From: Candidatus Neomicrothrix sp. UBA2131
Lineage (GTDB): Bacteria > Actinomycetota > Acidimicrobiia > Acidimicrobiales > MedAcidi-G1
Direction of reading: 5' to 3'
NCBI GenBank assembly: GCA_002329075.1
Contig: DCXR01000074.1
Location: forward strand, 9,010-73,009
DNA length: 64,000 bases
Shown here: positions 9,401 through 17,618 of the stretch, one piece after another
Layout of the letters: every line of letters starts with the position of its first letter
Numbering within the stretch: position 1 is the stretch's first letter
Notes under the pieces: generated by a model
Told to the model about the DNA's origin: nothing
What the model saw: only the letters and a program-made list of their open reading frames with translations
The model's database searches: none
Position numbers and translations under genes: made by a program

Positions 9401-10071
9401 GCGGCCCCCGCTCCCCGACCCGGGCGGGCCCGTAGCCACAGGCCCGGACCGACGGCCAGTGCGGCCAACAACATCGGGGCGCCCGCCGGGGAGAGCGGAA
9501 CGGCCACGACGGCGATCGTCGCACCGATGAGTGCCGTCGCCTGCCCCGGCCTGGTTCGCAGGTGCGGCACGATCAGCGCCACGAATGCCGCAGGGAATGC
9601 GGCGTCGAGGCCCCAGGCGTCGGGATCGTCGAGGAGCCCGCCGGCCAGCACGCCGGCGATCGTGCCCAGGTTCCAGAACACGAACAGCCACAGTCCGGTG
9701 AACCAGAAGGCATCGCGCGCATCGACCGGGTCGTCCTGTGCGCTCGCCATGGCCGTGGTCTCGTCGATGACGAAGTGGGCGGCAACGGCCCGCCGACCGG
9801 GTCGGGAACGCAGGACCGGCGCCACGACCGGCCCGTAGAGCGAGTTGCGGGCGGCCAACAGGAGCCCGCTACCGACCGCCGCGACCGGGTTGCCACCGGC
9901 ACCGACCACAGAGACCGCTGCGAACTGGGACGCGCCGGTGAACGTGAGAGCCGAGAGAGCCGCCGCCTGGACGAGGCTCAGGCCTGCCGAGTCGGCGAGC
10001 ACCCCGAACGTGATGCCGATGAGCCCGGTGGCCACGGTGAGGACGAACGCCTCGCGTCGGTGGGAGGTCAT
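9397..10071 (-). CDS. azlC: AzlC family branched-chain amino acid exporter, large subunit
   Basis: A 224-residue membrane protein with several hydrophobic helices. It has the family's LTFTGASQFA motif, LLLAARNSLYGP and DETTAMA, which line the conserved core of AzlC/YgaZ permeases. Its ATG overlaps the phosphatase stop and its TGA overlaps azlD. With azlD it should form the two-component exporter of leucine, isoleucine or valine, matching the branched-chain biosynthesis genes elsewhere in the window. Confidence 0.88.
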   Translation of the reverse strand: MTSHRREAFVLTVATGLIGITFGVLADSAGLSLVQAAALSALTFTGASQFAAVSVVGAGGNPVAAVGSGLLLAARNSLYGPVVAPVLRSRPGRRAVAAHFVIDETTAMASAQDDPVDARDAFWFTGLWLFVFWNLGTIAGVLAGGLLDDPDAWGLDAAFPAAFVALIVPHLRTRPGQATALIGATIAVVAVPLSPAGAPMLLAALAVGPGLWLRARPGRGAGAA

Positions 10072-10589
10072 GCCGGGGTCGGTAACCGGCCCGTAAGCGC
10101 CTCGACGAGGAGGCGGATCTCTGCAGCACAGGCGTCGAACACGGCCTGGTCACCGGCGGCGGGGTCGACCACCTCCTCCCAGGATTCCACCTCGACGTCG
10201 GCGAGGTCGAGGGACGCCACCCGCTCGGCAAGGGGCCCGGTTTCCGACAGGTCACGGATGAGGCGGGGCAGGGTCGCTGTCCGGTCGGCCGCCTCGGGAT
10301 GGTGGCGGCGTATCCAGGCCACGTGGTCGGGCTCCATCACCACGATGAGGTCGGCAGCGGCCTGCTCGTCACCGAACTGGCTGCTGCGGTGGTCGGGGTC
10401 GGCGAGCCCGTGGTCCCGCAGGGCGGACCGGGTTCGACTGCTCATGGGGTGGCCCTCCAACACCAGCGTTCCGGCCGACGTGGCCCGGTAGCCGGGCGCC
10501 AGTTCGGCGAACATGCGTCGGGCCATCACGGACCGGGCGGCGTTCCCGGTGCAGACGAAGCAGACGACCGGGCGGACATCGGCGGTCAC
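10068..10589 (-). CDS. low-molecular-weight protein-tyrosine phosphatase-like protein
   Basis: A 173-residue protein opening with VVCFVCTGNAARS, the CX5R phosphate-binding loop of LMW-PTP and ArsC-type arsenate reductases. Other family motifs are MEPDH and a late VVDPAAGD general-acid loop. The GTG start overlaps the thioesterase stop (GTGA). It could act on phosphotyrosine or phosphoarginine proteins; the Asn-Ala-Ala loop fits a phosphatase better than an arsenate reductase. Its link to the AzlCD exporter is unexplained. Confidence 0.82.
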   Translation of the reverse strand: MTADVRPVVCFVCTGNAARSVMARRMFAELAPGYRATSAGTLVLEGHPMSSRTRSALRDHGLADPDHRSSQFGDEQAAADLIVVMEPDHVAWIRRHHPEAADRTATLPRLIRDLSETGPLAERVASLDLADVEVESWEEVVDPAAGDQAVFDACAAEIRLLVEALTGRLPTPA

Positions 10590-11242
10590 GTTGTGTCCGT
10601 CCCCTGCAGGCTTTCCTGATCGCGGGAGACGGTGACGAAAAGCGCCTCGGCCTCGGCGGTGACCTCGCCCCCGGCGAGGCAGCGGGCCCTGGCGATCAGC
10701 CGCCGACCGCTGTGCCGCTCGACCCAGGCCTCGAAGCGCAGGTCCACGTCGATGGGCGTGGGCTTCCGGTAGCGGATCTGCAGACGGGCGGTGAACGCCT
10801 GACCGGCGTCGACGAGGCCGAGGGTGCCGCTGAGCACGTCGTCGAAGAGCCCGGCGACGTAGCCGCCGTGGATCCGTCCCGGGGGGCCCTCGTGGCAGCG
10901 GTCGACCCGGACCTCCCCCACGACGATCGGCTTGTCGGCATCGTCCCCACCGGTCGTGACGGCCAGCGGTGGCGCCAGCGGGCTGCGCCCGCCGCGGAAC
11001 AGGCTGTGGTCCCGATACTCGACGCGCAGGCGGGCTGCGTCGTCTTCGTCGACCTCGTCGGCGGGTATCTCGTACCAACGCCACCGGACGACATCGCCCA
11101 GCGAGTCCCGGACGGCGGCCACCCGGTCGGCAGCCTCGCCGAGAACCTCGGCGGTCGGGTCGAGGGTGTGCAGGTCGACCAGCAGGGCACGCACCTCGTC
11201 GGCCAGTCGGATGCCGGCGCTGCGCTCCTGCGACTCGGTCAT
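10586..11242 (-). CDS. PaaI-type hotdog acyl-CoA thioesterase family protein
   Basis: A 218-residue protein with a long N-terminal helical extension and a C-terminal hotdog domain carrying the HGG motif GRIHGGYVAGLFDDVL of PaaI-like thioesterases. The reaction is probably hydrolysis of an acyl-CoA. It sits 38 bases downstream of ipdE2 on the same strand. It also has its own TAGACA -10 box (11250-11255 on the complement) 7 bases before the ATG, so it can be made from a leaderless transcript apart from the ipd operon. Confidence 0.8.
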   Translation of the reverse strand: MTESQERSAGIRLADEVRALLVDLHTLDPTAEVLGEAADRVAAVRDSLGDVVRWRWYEIPADEVDEDDAARLRVEYRDHSLFRGGRSPLAPPLAVTTGGDDADKPIVVGEVRVDRCHEGPPGRIHGGYVAGLFDDVLSGTLGLVDAGQAFTARLQIRYRKPTPIDVDLRFEAWVERHSGRRLIARARCLAGGEVTAEAEALFVTVSRDQESLQGTDTT

Positions 11243-11280
11243 GGGGAATTGTCTAGCGGGCAGACCGGCCGACGTGCGGC

Positions 11281-12303
11281 TCAGCCGGCGAGCAGGCCGG
11301 TGCCCACCCGTCGTCGGTGGTGGGCGGCGTCACCCCAGGAGGCCGACAGCGCCCAGCCGCGCTTGAGCCAGAGTTGGAGGTCGTGCTCGATCGTGTAGCC
11401 GATGGCGCCGTGGCACTGGAGCGCCGACCGGCACGCCAGGTCGACGGCATCGGATGCCAGCGCCTTGGCCATCGCCACGTCGACGGACGGATCACCACCC
11501 TCCGGGCCCTCGCCGTGTGCCAACACCCAGGCGGCCTTGTGGACCATCGGTGCAGCGAACTCGAGGGCGATCGCCACGTTCGAACAGTGGTGCTTGACCG
11601 CCTGGTTGACGCCCACCGGCCTCCCGAACTGCTCCCGTTCGGCCACATAGGCCACCGTCATGTCGAGCAGTCGACGCCCCACCCCGACGGCCTGTGCGGC
11701 GGCGGCCAACGCCCCCCGGTCGAGCACCTCGCCGACCACAGACGGTTCCTCGCTGACGAGGGTGTCGGGGGACGGCGTCCAGTCGACCCGTGCGAGGCGG
11801 CGGGCGCGGTCCACGCTCTGTCGCGACACGGACGAGAACCTGCCGGCCGGAACAGCGTGCACCTCGCTGCCGGCGCACATGAGCGCCAGGTCGGCACGCT
11901 CCGCAGCCAGCACGAAGGCATCGGTGGGCGCTCCGGCGGTGAGCACCGCCGAACCGTCGGCGGCCCGGCCCAGCCACTCGGCGGCGAGTGGCCCGGGGGC
12001 GTGGTCGCGCAGGATGGGGATGGCGACGGCGGCATGTTCAGCGACCGGCTCGGGGCAGGCGGCGTAACCGAGTTCCTCGAGCAGCAGCACCAGGTCGCAG
12101 GTCGACATGCCGAGGCCGCCGTGGTCTTCGGGTGCGGCCACGCCGAGCACCCCGGTCGCAGCCAGGGTCTCCCAGAGGCCGGGTGCCCGGCCCGCGGGGT
12201 CGTCCCATGCGGCCCTCACGGCGGACGGCGGGCACTCGTTGGCGAGAATGCCCCTGACGGTGTCGGCGAACAGGACCTGATCGTCGGTGAAGGCGAAGTG
12301 CAT
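11281..12303 (-). CDS. ipdE2: acyl-CoA dehydrogenase, IpdE2/FadE33-like subunit
   Basis: A 340-residue acyl-CoA dehydrogenase subunit, shorter than the usual 380-390. The N-terminal domain is FAFTDDQVLFADTVRG. The C-terminal helical domain has GRPVGVNQAVKHH and the CHGAIGYTIEHDLQLWLKR motif typical of the partner subunit in actinobacterial heterotetrameric enzymes. GGAG precedes the ATG, 8 bases after the ipdE1 stop. Established knowledge: IpdE1-IpdE2 dehydrogenates an intermediate of HIP-CoA breakdown. The position directly behind ipdA-ipdB-ipdC-ipdE1 makes this assignment likely but not proven. Confidence 0.8.
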   Translation of the reverse strand: MHFAFTDDQVLFADTVRGILANECPPSAVRAAWDDPAGRAPGLWETLAATGVLGVAAPEDHGGLGMSTCDLVLLLEELGYAACPEPVAEHAAVAIPILRDHAPGPLAAEWLGRAADGSAVLTAGAPTDAFVLAAERADLALMCAGSEVHAVPAGRFSSVSRQSVDRARRLARVDWTPSPDTLVSEEPSVVGEVLDRGALAAAAQAVGVGRRLLDMTVAYVAEREQFGRPVGVNQAVKHHCSNVAIALEFAAPMVHKAAWVLAHGEGPEGGDPSVDVAMAKALASDAVDLACRSALQCHGAIGYTIEHDLQLWLKRGWALSASWGDAAHHRRRVGTGLLAG

Positions 12304-12311
12304 CGTCTCCG

Positions 12312-13472
12312 CTACTTCCTCGGGAGGCCGAGCACCCGCTCGGCGATGATGTTGCGCTGGATCTCGTTGGTGCCGGCGTAGATGGGGCCGGCCAGGGCGA
12401 AGAGGTAGCCGGCCATCCACGAGCCACCGTCGACGGCATCGTCTGCGGCGAGTTCGCCATGTGATCCGAGCAGGCGCAGTGCGGTGGCGTGTAGTTCGAC
12501 GTCGAGTTCCGACCAGAAGACCTTCATCATCGATGAAGAGGCACCGAGGTCGCCGCCGGCCTGGAGCCGGGCGGCGGCGGCGTAGGTCTGCCACCGGTAG
12601 GCGTCGGCAGCGATCCGGGCCCGCACTACCTGGTCCAGGATGCCGGGGTCGACGTCGTGTTCGGCGCTGACCCGGTGATAGAGGTCGGCCAGGCGGGCGG
12701 CGGCGGCGAGGAAGCGGCCGGGGGCCCGCAGGTTGAGGCCCCGTTCACTCGACGTGGTGGCCATGGCGACCGACCAGCCCTGGCCCTCCCCGCCCAGCAG
12801 GTTGGACTCGTGGACCCGGCAGCCGTCGAAGAACAGTTCGGCGAATGCCGGCTCGCCGTCGAGGCGGCCGACCGTACGCCGTTCGAGTCCGGGGCTCTCG
12901 GCGGGGACCAGCAGGTAGGACAACCCACGGTGGCGCTCCGATTCGGGGTCGGTGCGCACGATGCAGAACAGCCAGTCGGCCCAGGCACCACGGGAACACC
13001 ACGTCTTCTGGCCGTCGAGCACGAAGTGATCGCCGTCCCGGACGGCCTTCGTGGCGATCGACGCCAGGTCGCTGCCGGAGTCCGGCTCGGACCAGCCCTG
13101 GGCCCAGATCTCGTCACCGGAGGCCATGGCGGGCAGGAGACGGTCGCGCTGGTCCTGGGTTCCGAAGGCGAACAGCGTCGGGCCGAGCAGGGTGATGCCG
13201 TTGGTGTTGACCCGGCCCGGTGCGCCCGAGCGGTAGTACTCCTCCTCGAAGAGCAGCCACTCGACGAGGCCGACCTCGCGGCCACCGTACGCCTCGGGCC
13301 AATTGACGACAGACCAGCGGGCGTCGAAGAGCACCCGCTCCCACTGACGGTGTGCCTCGAAGCCCTCGGGCGTGTCCATCGAGGGCAGCGGTTCGTCGGG
13401 GATGTTCTCGGCCAGCCAGGTGCGGACCTCGTCGCGGAACGCGACCTGCCCGGAGGTGAAGCGCAGGTCCAT
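12312..13472 (-). CDS. ipdE1: acyl-CoA dehydrogenase, IpdE1/FadE30-like subunit
   Basis: A 386-residue acyl-CoA dehydrogenase with all three domains. FAD- and substrate-contact motifs WAQGWSEPDSGSDLA and DGQKTWCSRG are visible. The C-terminal signature reads IYAGTNEIQRNIIAERVLG. The residue before GTN is Ala where the classical single-subunit enzymes have the catalytic Glu (YEGT). This is expected when the base is supplied elsewhere, as in alpha2beta2 dehydrogenases of steroid-degrading Actinomycetota. The size matches FadE30. It probably works as a complex with the next gene. Confidence 0.82.
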   Translation of the reverse strand: MDLRFTSGQVAFRDEVRTWLAENIPDEPLPSMDTPEGFEAHRQWERVLFDARWSVVNWPEAYGGREVGLVEWLLFEEEYYRSGAPGRVNTNGITLLGPTLFAFGTQDQRDRLLPAMASGDEIWAQGWSEPDSGSDLASIATKAVRDGDHFVLDGQKTWCSRGAWADWLFCIVRTDPESERHRGLSYLLVPAESPGLERRTVGRLDGEPAFAELFFDGCRVHESNLLGGEGQGWSVAMATTSSERGLNLRAPGRFLAAAARLADLYHRVSAEHDVDPGILDQVVRARIAADAYRWQTYAAAARLQAGGDLGASSSMMKVFWSELDVELHATALRLLGSHGELAADDAVDGGSWMAGYLFALAGPIYAGTNEIQRNIIAERVLGLPRK

Positions 13473-13481
13473 GGTGCCGCC

Positions 13482-14540
13482 TCAGGCGCCGCAGAGCCGG
13501 TCGAGGGCTTCGCCGGCCTCGGCCATGATCCTGCCGACCAGTTCGGCGGCCGAGGGCAGTTCGTCGATCGAGCCGACGCCCTGGCCGGTCGGCAGGATGC
13601 CGACCTCGGTGCGGCCCTCGACCATGGTGGCCCGGGTGAGCATCGGAGCGTTGGCGGCCAGCGCAACCTGTCCCCAGGTCAGGTCCTGGGCCCTTTTCAT
13701 CCGGAGGCCCTCGGCGAGGAGTGCCCGCAGCGGGGTGCCGGTGAGCCGTCGGAAGCGCAGGGCGTTGGCGGCTGCACGGGGGAAGCGGGTGAGCCGGGCA
13801 GCCTCGAGTCGGCGGATCATGTCGGTGGCGATAACCCGCTGCGGAGCGCCGTCGATGGCCGTGGTGACCACGGTGCCGGTGACCGGGGTGGCGAGGTACC
13901 GGGCCTTGACGACATCCGGAACGGTGCTCTCGGCCGTGAGCAGGAAGCGGGTGCCCATGGCGATGCCATCGGCACCCCAGGCCAGTGCAGCGGCGAGGCC
14001 CCGTCCGTCGACGAACCCGCCGGCGGCGATGACCGGCAGGTCGACGGTGTCGAGCACCTGGGGGATGAGCAGCGAGGTCGGGACGACGCCGGTGTGGCCA
14101 CCGCCCTCGGTGCCCTGGGCGATGACGGCGTCGACACCCCATTCGGCGACCTTCTCGGCGTGGCGGCATGCCCCGATGGTGGGAATGACCACGACGCCGG
14201 CCTCCTTGAGCCGGGCGACGGTGGCCTGGCCCGGGGCCTGGGCGAACGATGCCACCTTCACCTCGGCGGTGATGAGGTGCTCGACCCGGCGTTCGACGTC
14301 GTCGGCGTCGGTGCGCATGTTCACGCCGAAGGGGGCGTCGGTGCCGCCCCGCACCTCGTCGATGTCGGCCACCATCTCATCGAAGGTCAGGGTGGCGGCG
14401 GCGAGGATGCCGAGGCCGCCGGCGTTGGCCGTGGCAATGGCGAGCCGGGGTCCGGCCACCCATCCCATACCGGTCTGCACGATCGGATACCGCACCCCGA
14501 CCAGGTCGCAGAACCGCGTGTGTAGCCGGGGGTCGCCCAT
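13482..14540 (-). CDS. ipdC: IpdC-like flavin reductase (nitronate monooxygenase fold)
   Basis: A 352-residue TIM-barrel flavoprotein of the 2-nitropropane dioxygenase/FabK family. It has PIVQTGMGWVAG, the FMN-binding GTEGGGHTG, AAGGFVDGRG and GADGIAMGTRFL. By length and by its place directly after ipdAB it matches mycobacterial IpdC, the NADH-dependent reductase acting on a hydroxylated HIC-CoA in steroid C/D-ring catabolism. On sequence alone a nitronate monooxygenase cannot be excluded. Starts 5 bases after the ipdB stop. Confidence 0.82.
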   Translation of the reverse strand: MGDPRLHTRFCDLVGVRYPIVQTGMGWVAGPRLAIATANAGGLGILAAATLTFDEMVADIDEVRGGTDAPFGVNMRTDADDVERRVEHLITAEVKVASFAQAPGQATVARLKEAGVVVIPTIGACRHAEKVAEWGVDAVIAQGTEGGGHTGVVPTSLLIPQVLDTVDLPVIAAGGFVDGRGLAAALAWGADGIAMGTRFLLTAESTVPDVVKARYLATPVTGTVVTTAIDGAPQRVIATDMIRRLEAARLTRFPRAAANALRFRRLTGTPLRALLAEGLRMKRAQDLTWGQVALAANAPMLTRATMVEGRTEVGILPTGQGVGSIDELPSAAELVGRIMAEAGEALDRLCGA

Positions 14541-14545
14541 GGGGC

Positions 14546-15307
14546 TCAGCGGAACTCGGCCTTGCGGAGGCCGTGGGGGTCGATGACCTCGCGGATGAGG
14601 CGCAGCTCCTCATCGGTCGGCTGGCGGGACTCGGCTACCTCGTCGGGCACGACCAGTTCGAAGCCGGTGGCATCGACCACCTCATCGACCGTGACACCCG
14701 GGTGCACCGACACCAACTGCATGCGCTGTTCGTCGTTGGCGAAGTCGAACACGCCGAGGTTCGAAACCACCCGGCGGATCGCGTGGTTGTCCCGGATGAA
14801 CCGGGAGAGTCCGGCCACCCGGTCGTAGCCGGGTCCCGACACCACGTCGACGGTCGGCACGAAGGACCGGGTCGAGTGGTTGGGTACCCAGTACGAGGTG
14901 GCGTGGTTGACGAGGTTCCCGGGGGCACCCCGGAGGCCCAGCAGCTGTGCCCTGGGCTGTCGCCAGTCGCCGATGGCGGCCAGGTTCTGGTTGCCGTGGG
15001 CGTCGATCTGGCTGGCGCCCATCACGACGTGGCGGCGGCCGGACCAGACGATGTCGAACACGTCCCGGTAGGGCATCCAGGCCTCGACCAGGCGGGGGGC
15101 CTCGTCATCGCCGACGGGGAGGATGTTGGCGGCCAGCACCGAGACGGCGTCGGTCATGACCATGTCGGGCTCGAAGGTGGCCCGGGCCAGACGTCCGCCG
15201 ATGATCGGCGTGGTGCCGATCGGGTTGCAGAGGATCTCGCCGTCGCCCCTGAAGGCCTCCGCCATGGCCACGGCGCAGACCTCGTCGATCGTCGCCGGGT
15301 CGCTCAC
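14546..15307 (-). CDS. ipdB: COCHEA-CoA hydrolase beta subunit (CoA-transferase family I)
   Basis: A 253-residue beta subunit of a CoA-transferase family I protein. It has NPIGTTPIIGGRLARATFEPD, GASQIDAHGNQN and SGPGYDRVAG. The GTG start is set by the GTGA overlap with ipdA and a GGGGAG ribosome site 8 bases upstream. Known function of IpdAB: hydrolytic opening of the last steroid ring in COCHEA-CoA, not CoA transfer. The assignment rests on pairing with the very IpdA-like partner. Confidence 0.85.
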   Translation of the reverse strand: MSDPATIDEVCAVAMAEAFRGDGEILCNPIGTTPIIGGRLARATFEPDMVMTDAVSVLAANILPVGDDEAPRLVEAWMPYRDVFDIVWSGRRHVVMGASQIDAHGNQNLAAIGDWRQPRAQLLGLRGAPGNLVNHATSYWVPNHSTRSFVPTVDVVSGPGYDRVAGLSRFIRDNHAIRRVVSNLGVFDFANDEQRMQLVSVHPGVTVDEVVDATGFELVVPDEVAESRQPTDEELRLIREVIDPHGLRKAEFR

Positions 15308-16182
15308 GAACTGCTCCCCTCGCGTGCGTCGACCGCCGCCAGGTAGGCCTCGTGGCCGGGGGCGTCGACGTAGCACTCCCGGAACGCCGCCCAGGCCTCG
15401 GGGTCCTTCGCCGTGGCTGCGTACTCGCGCTGGAAGGCCTCGTCCCGGCCGTAGTCGGGCGGACACTCGGTGAAGTGGGCGCCACGGGGCGCCTCGACGA
15501 CCCCGTCCACGAACAGCCGCGGGATCTTGAGCGTGTGGAAGGTGCCCTCGTCGAGGAGCTGCCCGGTGGGCACGACCTTCTCGCAACTCATGAAGGTGCG
15601 CTTCGCCGCCTTGGCGAAGAGGTCGTCGAAGTAGAGGTCGGGGCCGAGGAACTGTCCGTTGCCGCCGGCGTCGGCACGGTTCATGTGGACCAGCGACACG
15701 TCGATGTCGAAGGCGGGGATGGCGACGAGTTCCTCATGGTGGCCGTCGGCATCAGGGTACGGCGAGGCCACGGTGCGCAGGTCGGGGTTCATGGTCAGCA
15801 TGTCGCTGCCGAGCCCGGCCCTGGTCGGGTAGAAGGGCACCCGGTGGGCGGCGGCCAGCAGCCCCAGGTAGAAGGCTCCCTCGTCGAACTCGGCGAAATC
15901 GACGGCAGCGGTCTGGCGGGCCACCCGGAAGTGCGGCTCGAGGGGTATCGAGTCGAGCGACACGAAGCCGTAGACGACCTTGCGGGCCTTGCCGGTGGCG
16001 CAAAGCAGGCCGATGTCGGGGCCGCCGTAGGCGACGATGGTGAGGTCTATGAGGTCGCTGCGGGCGATCGCCCGCACCAGCGACATGGGCTTGCGGCGAG
16101 AACCCCAGCCACCGATGCCGATGGTCATGCCGCTCTCGAGTTCGGCAACCACCTCGTCCTCGGTCATCCGCTTGTCGGGCAC
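15304..16182 (-). CDS. ipdA: COCHEA-CoA hydrolase alpha subunit (CoA-transferase family I)
   Basis: A 292-residue alpha subunit; from memory this is the length of M. tuberculosis IpdA. Its N-terminal region (MPDKR..., GMTIGIGGWGSRRKPM, AYGGPDIGLLC, GFVSLDS) is recalled as almost the same as IpdA. A later FFDDLFAKAA-like block (YFDDLFAKAA) and VVEAPRGAHFTECPPDYGRDE are also shared. With IpdB it opens the steroid C ring remnant. A TACCAT -10 box (16189-16194 on the complement) lies 6 bases before the GTG, so the mRNA should be leaderless. First gene of the ipdABC-E1-E2 operon. Confidence 0.88.
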   Translation of the reverse strand: MPDKRMTEDEVVAELESGMTIGIGGWGSRRKPMSLVRAIARSDLIDLTIVAYGGPDIGLLCATGKARKVVYGFVSLDSIPLEPHFRVARQTAAVDFAEFDEGAFYLGLLAAAHRVPFYPTRAGLGSDMLTMNPDLRTVASPYPDADGHHEELVAIPAFDIDVSLVHMNRADAGGNGQFLGPDLYFDDLFAKAAKRTFMSCEKVVPTGQLLDEGTFHTLKIPRLFVDGVVEAPRGAHFTECPPDYGRDEAFQREYAATAKDPEAWAAFRECYVDAPGHEAYLAAVDAREGSSS

Positions 16183-16305
16183 GGGCCGATGGTAGGCGAG
16201 GTGAGCCCCCGGCGACGATCCTGACGGACTGTCAGAAAGTGAAACCTGTCACCGCCAACGGGCGGGAACGGCCCCGGACCGGGGCCGGGGGCTAGCGTGC
16301 CCGTC
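16183..16305. promoter_or_regulatory. divergent ipdA / SDR promoter region with two palindromes
   Basis: The region holds the ipdA -10 box TACCAT (16189-16194, complement) and the SDR -10 box TAGCGT (16293-16298). A TetR-type palindrome at 16221-16235 has arms CTGAC and GTCAG around GGACT and sits upstream of the ipdA -10. A second, perfect palindrome with arms CGGCCCCGG and CCGGGGCCG around one A (16269-16287) lies just upstream of the SDR -10. The first recurs at two other catabolic promoters in the window. Confidence 0.6.
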
Positions 16306-17097
16306 GTGGACTCCCCCGTCGACCCCGCATCCGCCCTCGACTTCAGCGGGCAGACCGTGCTCGTCACCGGCGGCACCCGCGGGCTGGGCCGGGTCATCTG
16401 CCGAACTTTCCTCGATGCCGGCGCCGACGTGGTCACCTGCGCCCGAAGCGCCCCCGACGAGCCCGTCACGTCGTCCGATGGCACATGTTCGGCCACCTTC
16501 TTCGCCGCCGACGTCCGGGACCCCGACCAGGTCGGGGCCGTTGTCACAGCCGCCGTCGAACAGACCGGGCGCCTCGACGTGCTGGTCAACAACGCCGGCG
16601 GCGCCCCGCCCGCCGAATCCTCGACGGCCTCGCCCAACTTCAACGCCAAGGTCATCGCCCTCAACCTGACCAGCGCACTCACGTTCAGCCAGGCCGCCCA
16701 CCGGGCCATGGCCGACTCGGGCGGGGTGATCCTCAACATCTCATCCGTGAGCGGCACCCGCACCAACCCCGGTGGCGCCGCCTACGGGGCCGCCAAGGCA
16801 GGCCTCGCCAACCTGGGTCGCACCCTCGCCCACGAGTGGGGTCCGGCCATCCGGGTGGTCACCGTCACCGTCGGGATGATCGTCACCGACGAGGCCACCG
16901 CCTTCTACGGCGACGGCGGACGCCGGGAGGCCATCGGCGACCTGCTCGCCGCCGGCCGCATGGGCGAACCAGAGGACGTGGCCGACATGTGCCTGGTGCT
17001 GGCCTCGCCGCTTGCCCGCTGGGTCACCGGCACCGAAGTCGAGGTGCACGGCGGCGACGAGCGCCCCGGCTACATCGACGCGATCAGGTCGGACTGA
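16306..17097 (+). CDS. short-chain dehydrogenase/reductase, divergent from ipdA
   Basis: A 263-residue classical SDR: TGGTRGLG cofactor loop, NNAGG, catalytic Ser in SSVSG and YGAAK. It probably oxidises or reduces a hydroxyl on a CoA ester. I start it at GTG 16306 because the TAGCGT -10 box ends 7 bases before it; an earlier GTG at 16297 lies inside that box. From memory, M. tuberculosis also has SDR genes (Rv3548c/Rv3549c) divergent from the ipdAB operon. A steroid-catabolic role is inferred from position only. Confidence 0.85.
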   Translation: MDSPVDPASALDFSGQTVLVTGGTRGLGRVICRTFLDAGADVVTCARSAPDEPVTSSDGTCSATFFAADVRDPDQVGAVVTAAVEQTGRLDVLVNNAGGAPPAESSTASPNFNAKVIALNLTSALTFSQAAHRAMADSGGVILNISSVSGTRTNPGGAAYGAAKAGLANLGRTLAHEWGPAIRVVTVTVGMIVTDEATAFYGDGGRREAIGDLLAAGRMGEPEDVADMCLVLASPLARWVTGTEVEVHGGDERPGYIDAIRSD

Positions 17098-17105
17098 CCG
17101 GTTCC

Positions 17106-17618
17106 GTGACCCCGATCCACTGCTGGCGCTCCCCAAAGGTGGAGGTCCGCGACGGTGCCCTGGCCGGCAGGGGCGTGTTCGCCACCGAACCCATCGCCGC
17201 CGGCGAGGTCGTCGCCGTCAAGGTCGGACACATCGTCGACCGGGAGGAGGTCGTGCGCCTGACCGCCGAGATCGGTGACCAGGCCCTCCAGATCGACGAC
17301 GACATCTACCTCAGCCCCCGGACCGCAGACGAGGTCGTCCAGACGGCGATCCTCATCAACCACTCATGCGATGCCAACGTGGGCTTCCGGGGCCAGGTCA
17401 TCTACGTGGCGATGCGGGACATCGCCGTCGACGAGGAACTCTGCCACGACTACGCCATGGACCGCACCGACGAATACCGGTTGGAGTGCCGCTGCGGCAC
17501 CGATGTGTGCAGGGGCGTGGTGACGGGCGAGGACTGGCGGCTCCCAGCGGTACAGGCCCGCTACGAGGGCTTCTTCCTCGAGTACGTGAATGCCAAGATC
17601 GAGGGGCTCGGGGACTAG
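17106..17618 (+). CDS. SET-domain protein (putative protein-lysine methyltransferase)
   Basis: A 170-residue stand-alone SET domain. It starts with GRGVFATEPIAAGEVV (the SET-N GxG motif region), carries INHSCDANVGF (the NHSC pseudoknot motif that binds S-adenosylmethionine) and ELCHDYAMD, and ends with a post-SET-like cysteine cluster CRCGTDVCRG that could bind zinc with the earlier Cys. Bacterial SET proteins methylate lysines of proteins; the target here is unknown. Its GTG is 8 bases after the SDR stop, so the two probably share a transcript. Confidence 0.85.
   Translation: MTPIHCWRSPKVEVRDGALAGRGVFATEPIAAGEVVAVKVGHIVDREEVVRLTAEIGDQALQIDDDIYLSPRTADEVVQTAILINHSCDANVGFRGQVIYVAMRDIAVDEELCHDYAMDRTDEYRLECRCGTDVCRGVVTGEDWRLPAVQARYEGFFLEYVNAKIEGLGD

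Noticed and set aside
16297..16305. GTG at 16297 as the SDR start
   Set aside because: It overlaps the TAGCGT -10 box; the GTG at 16306 has the spacing seen at other leaderless genes.
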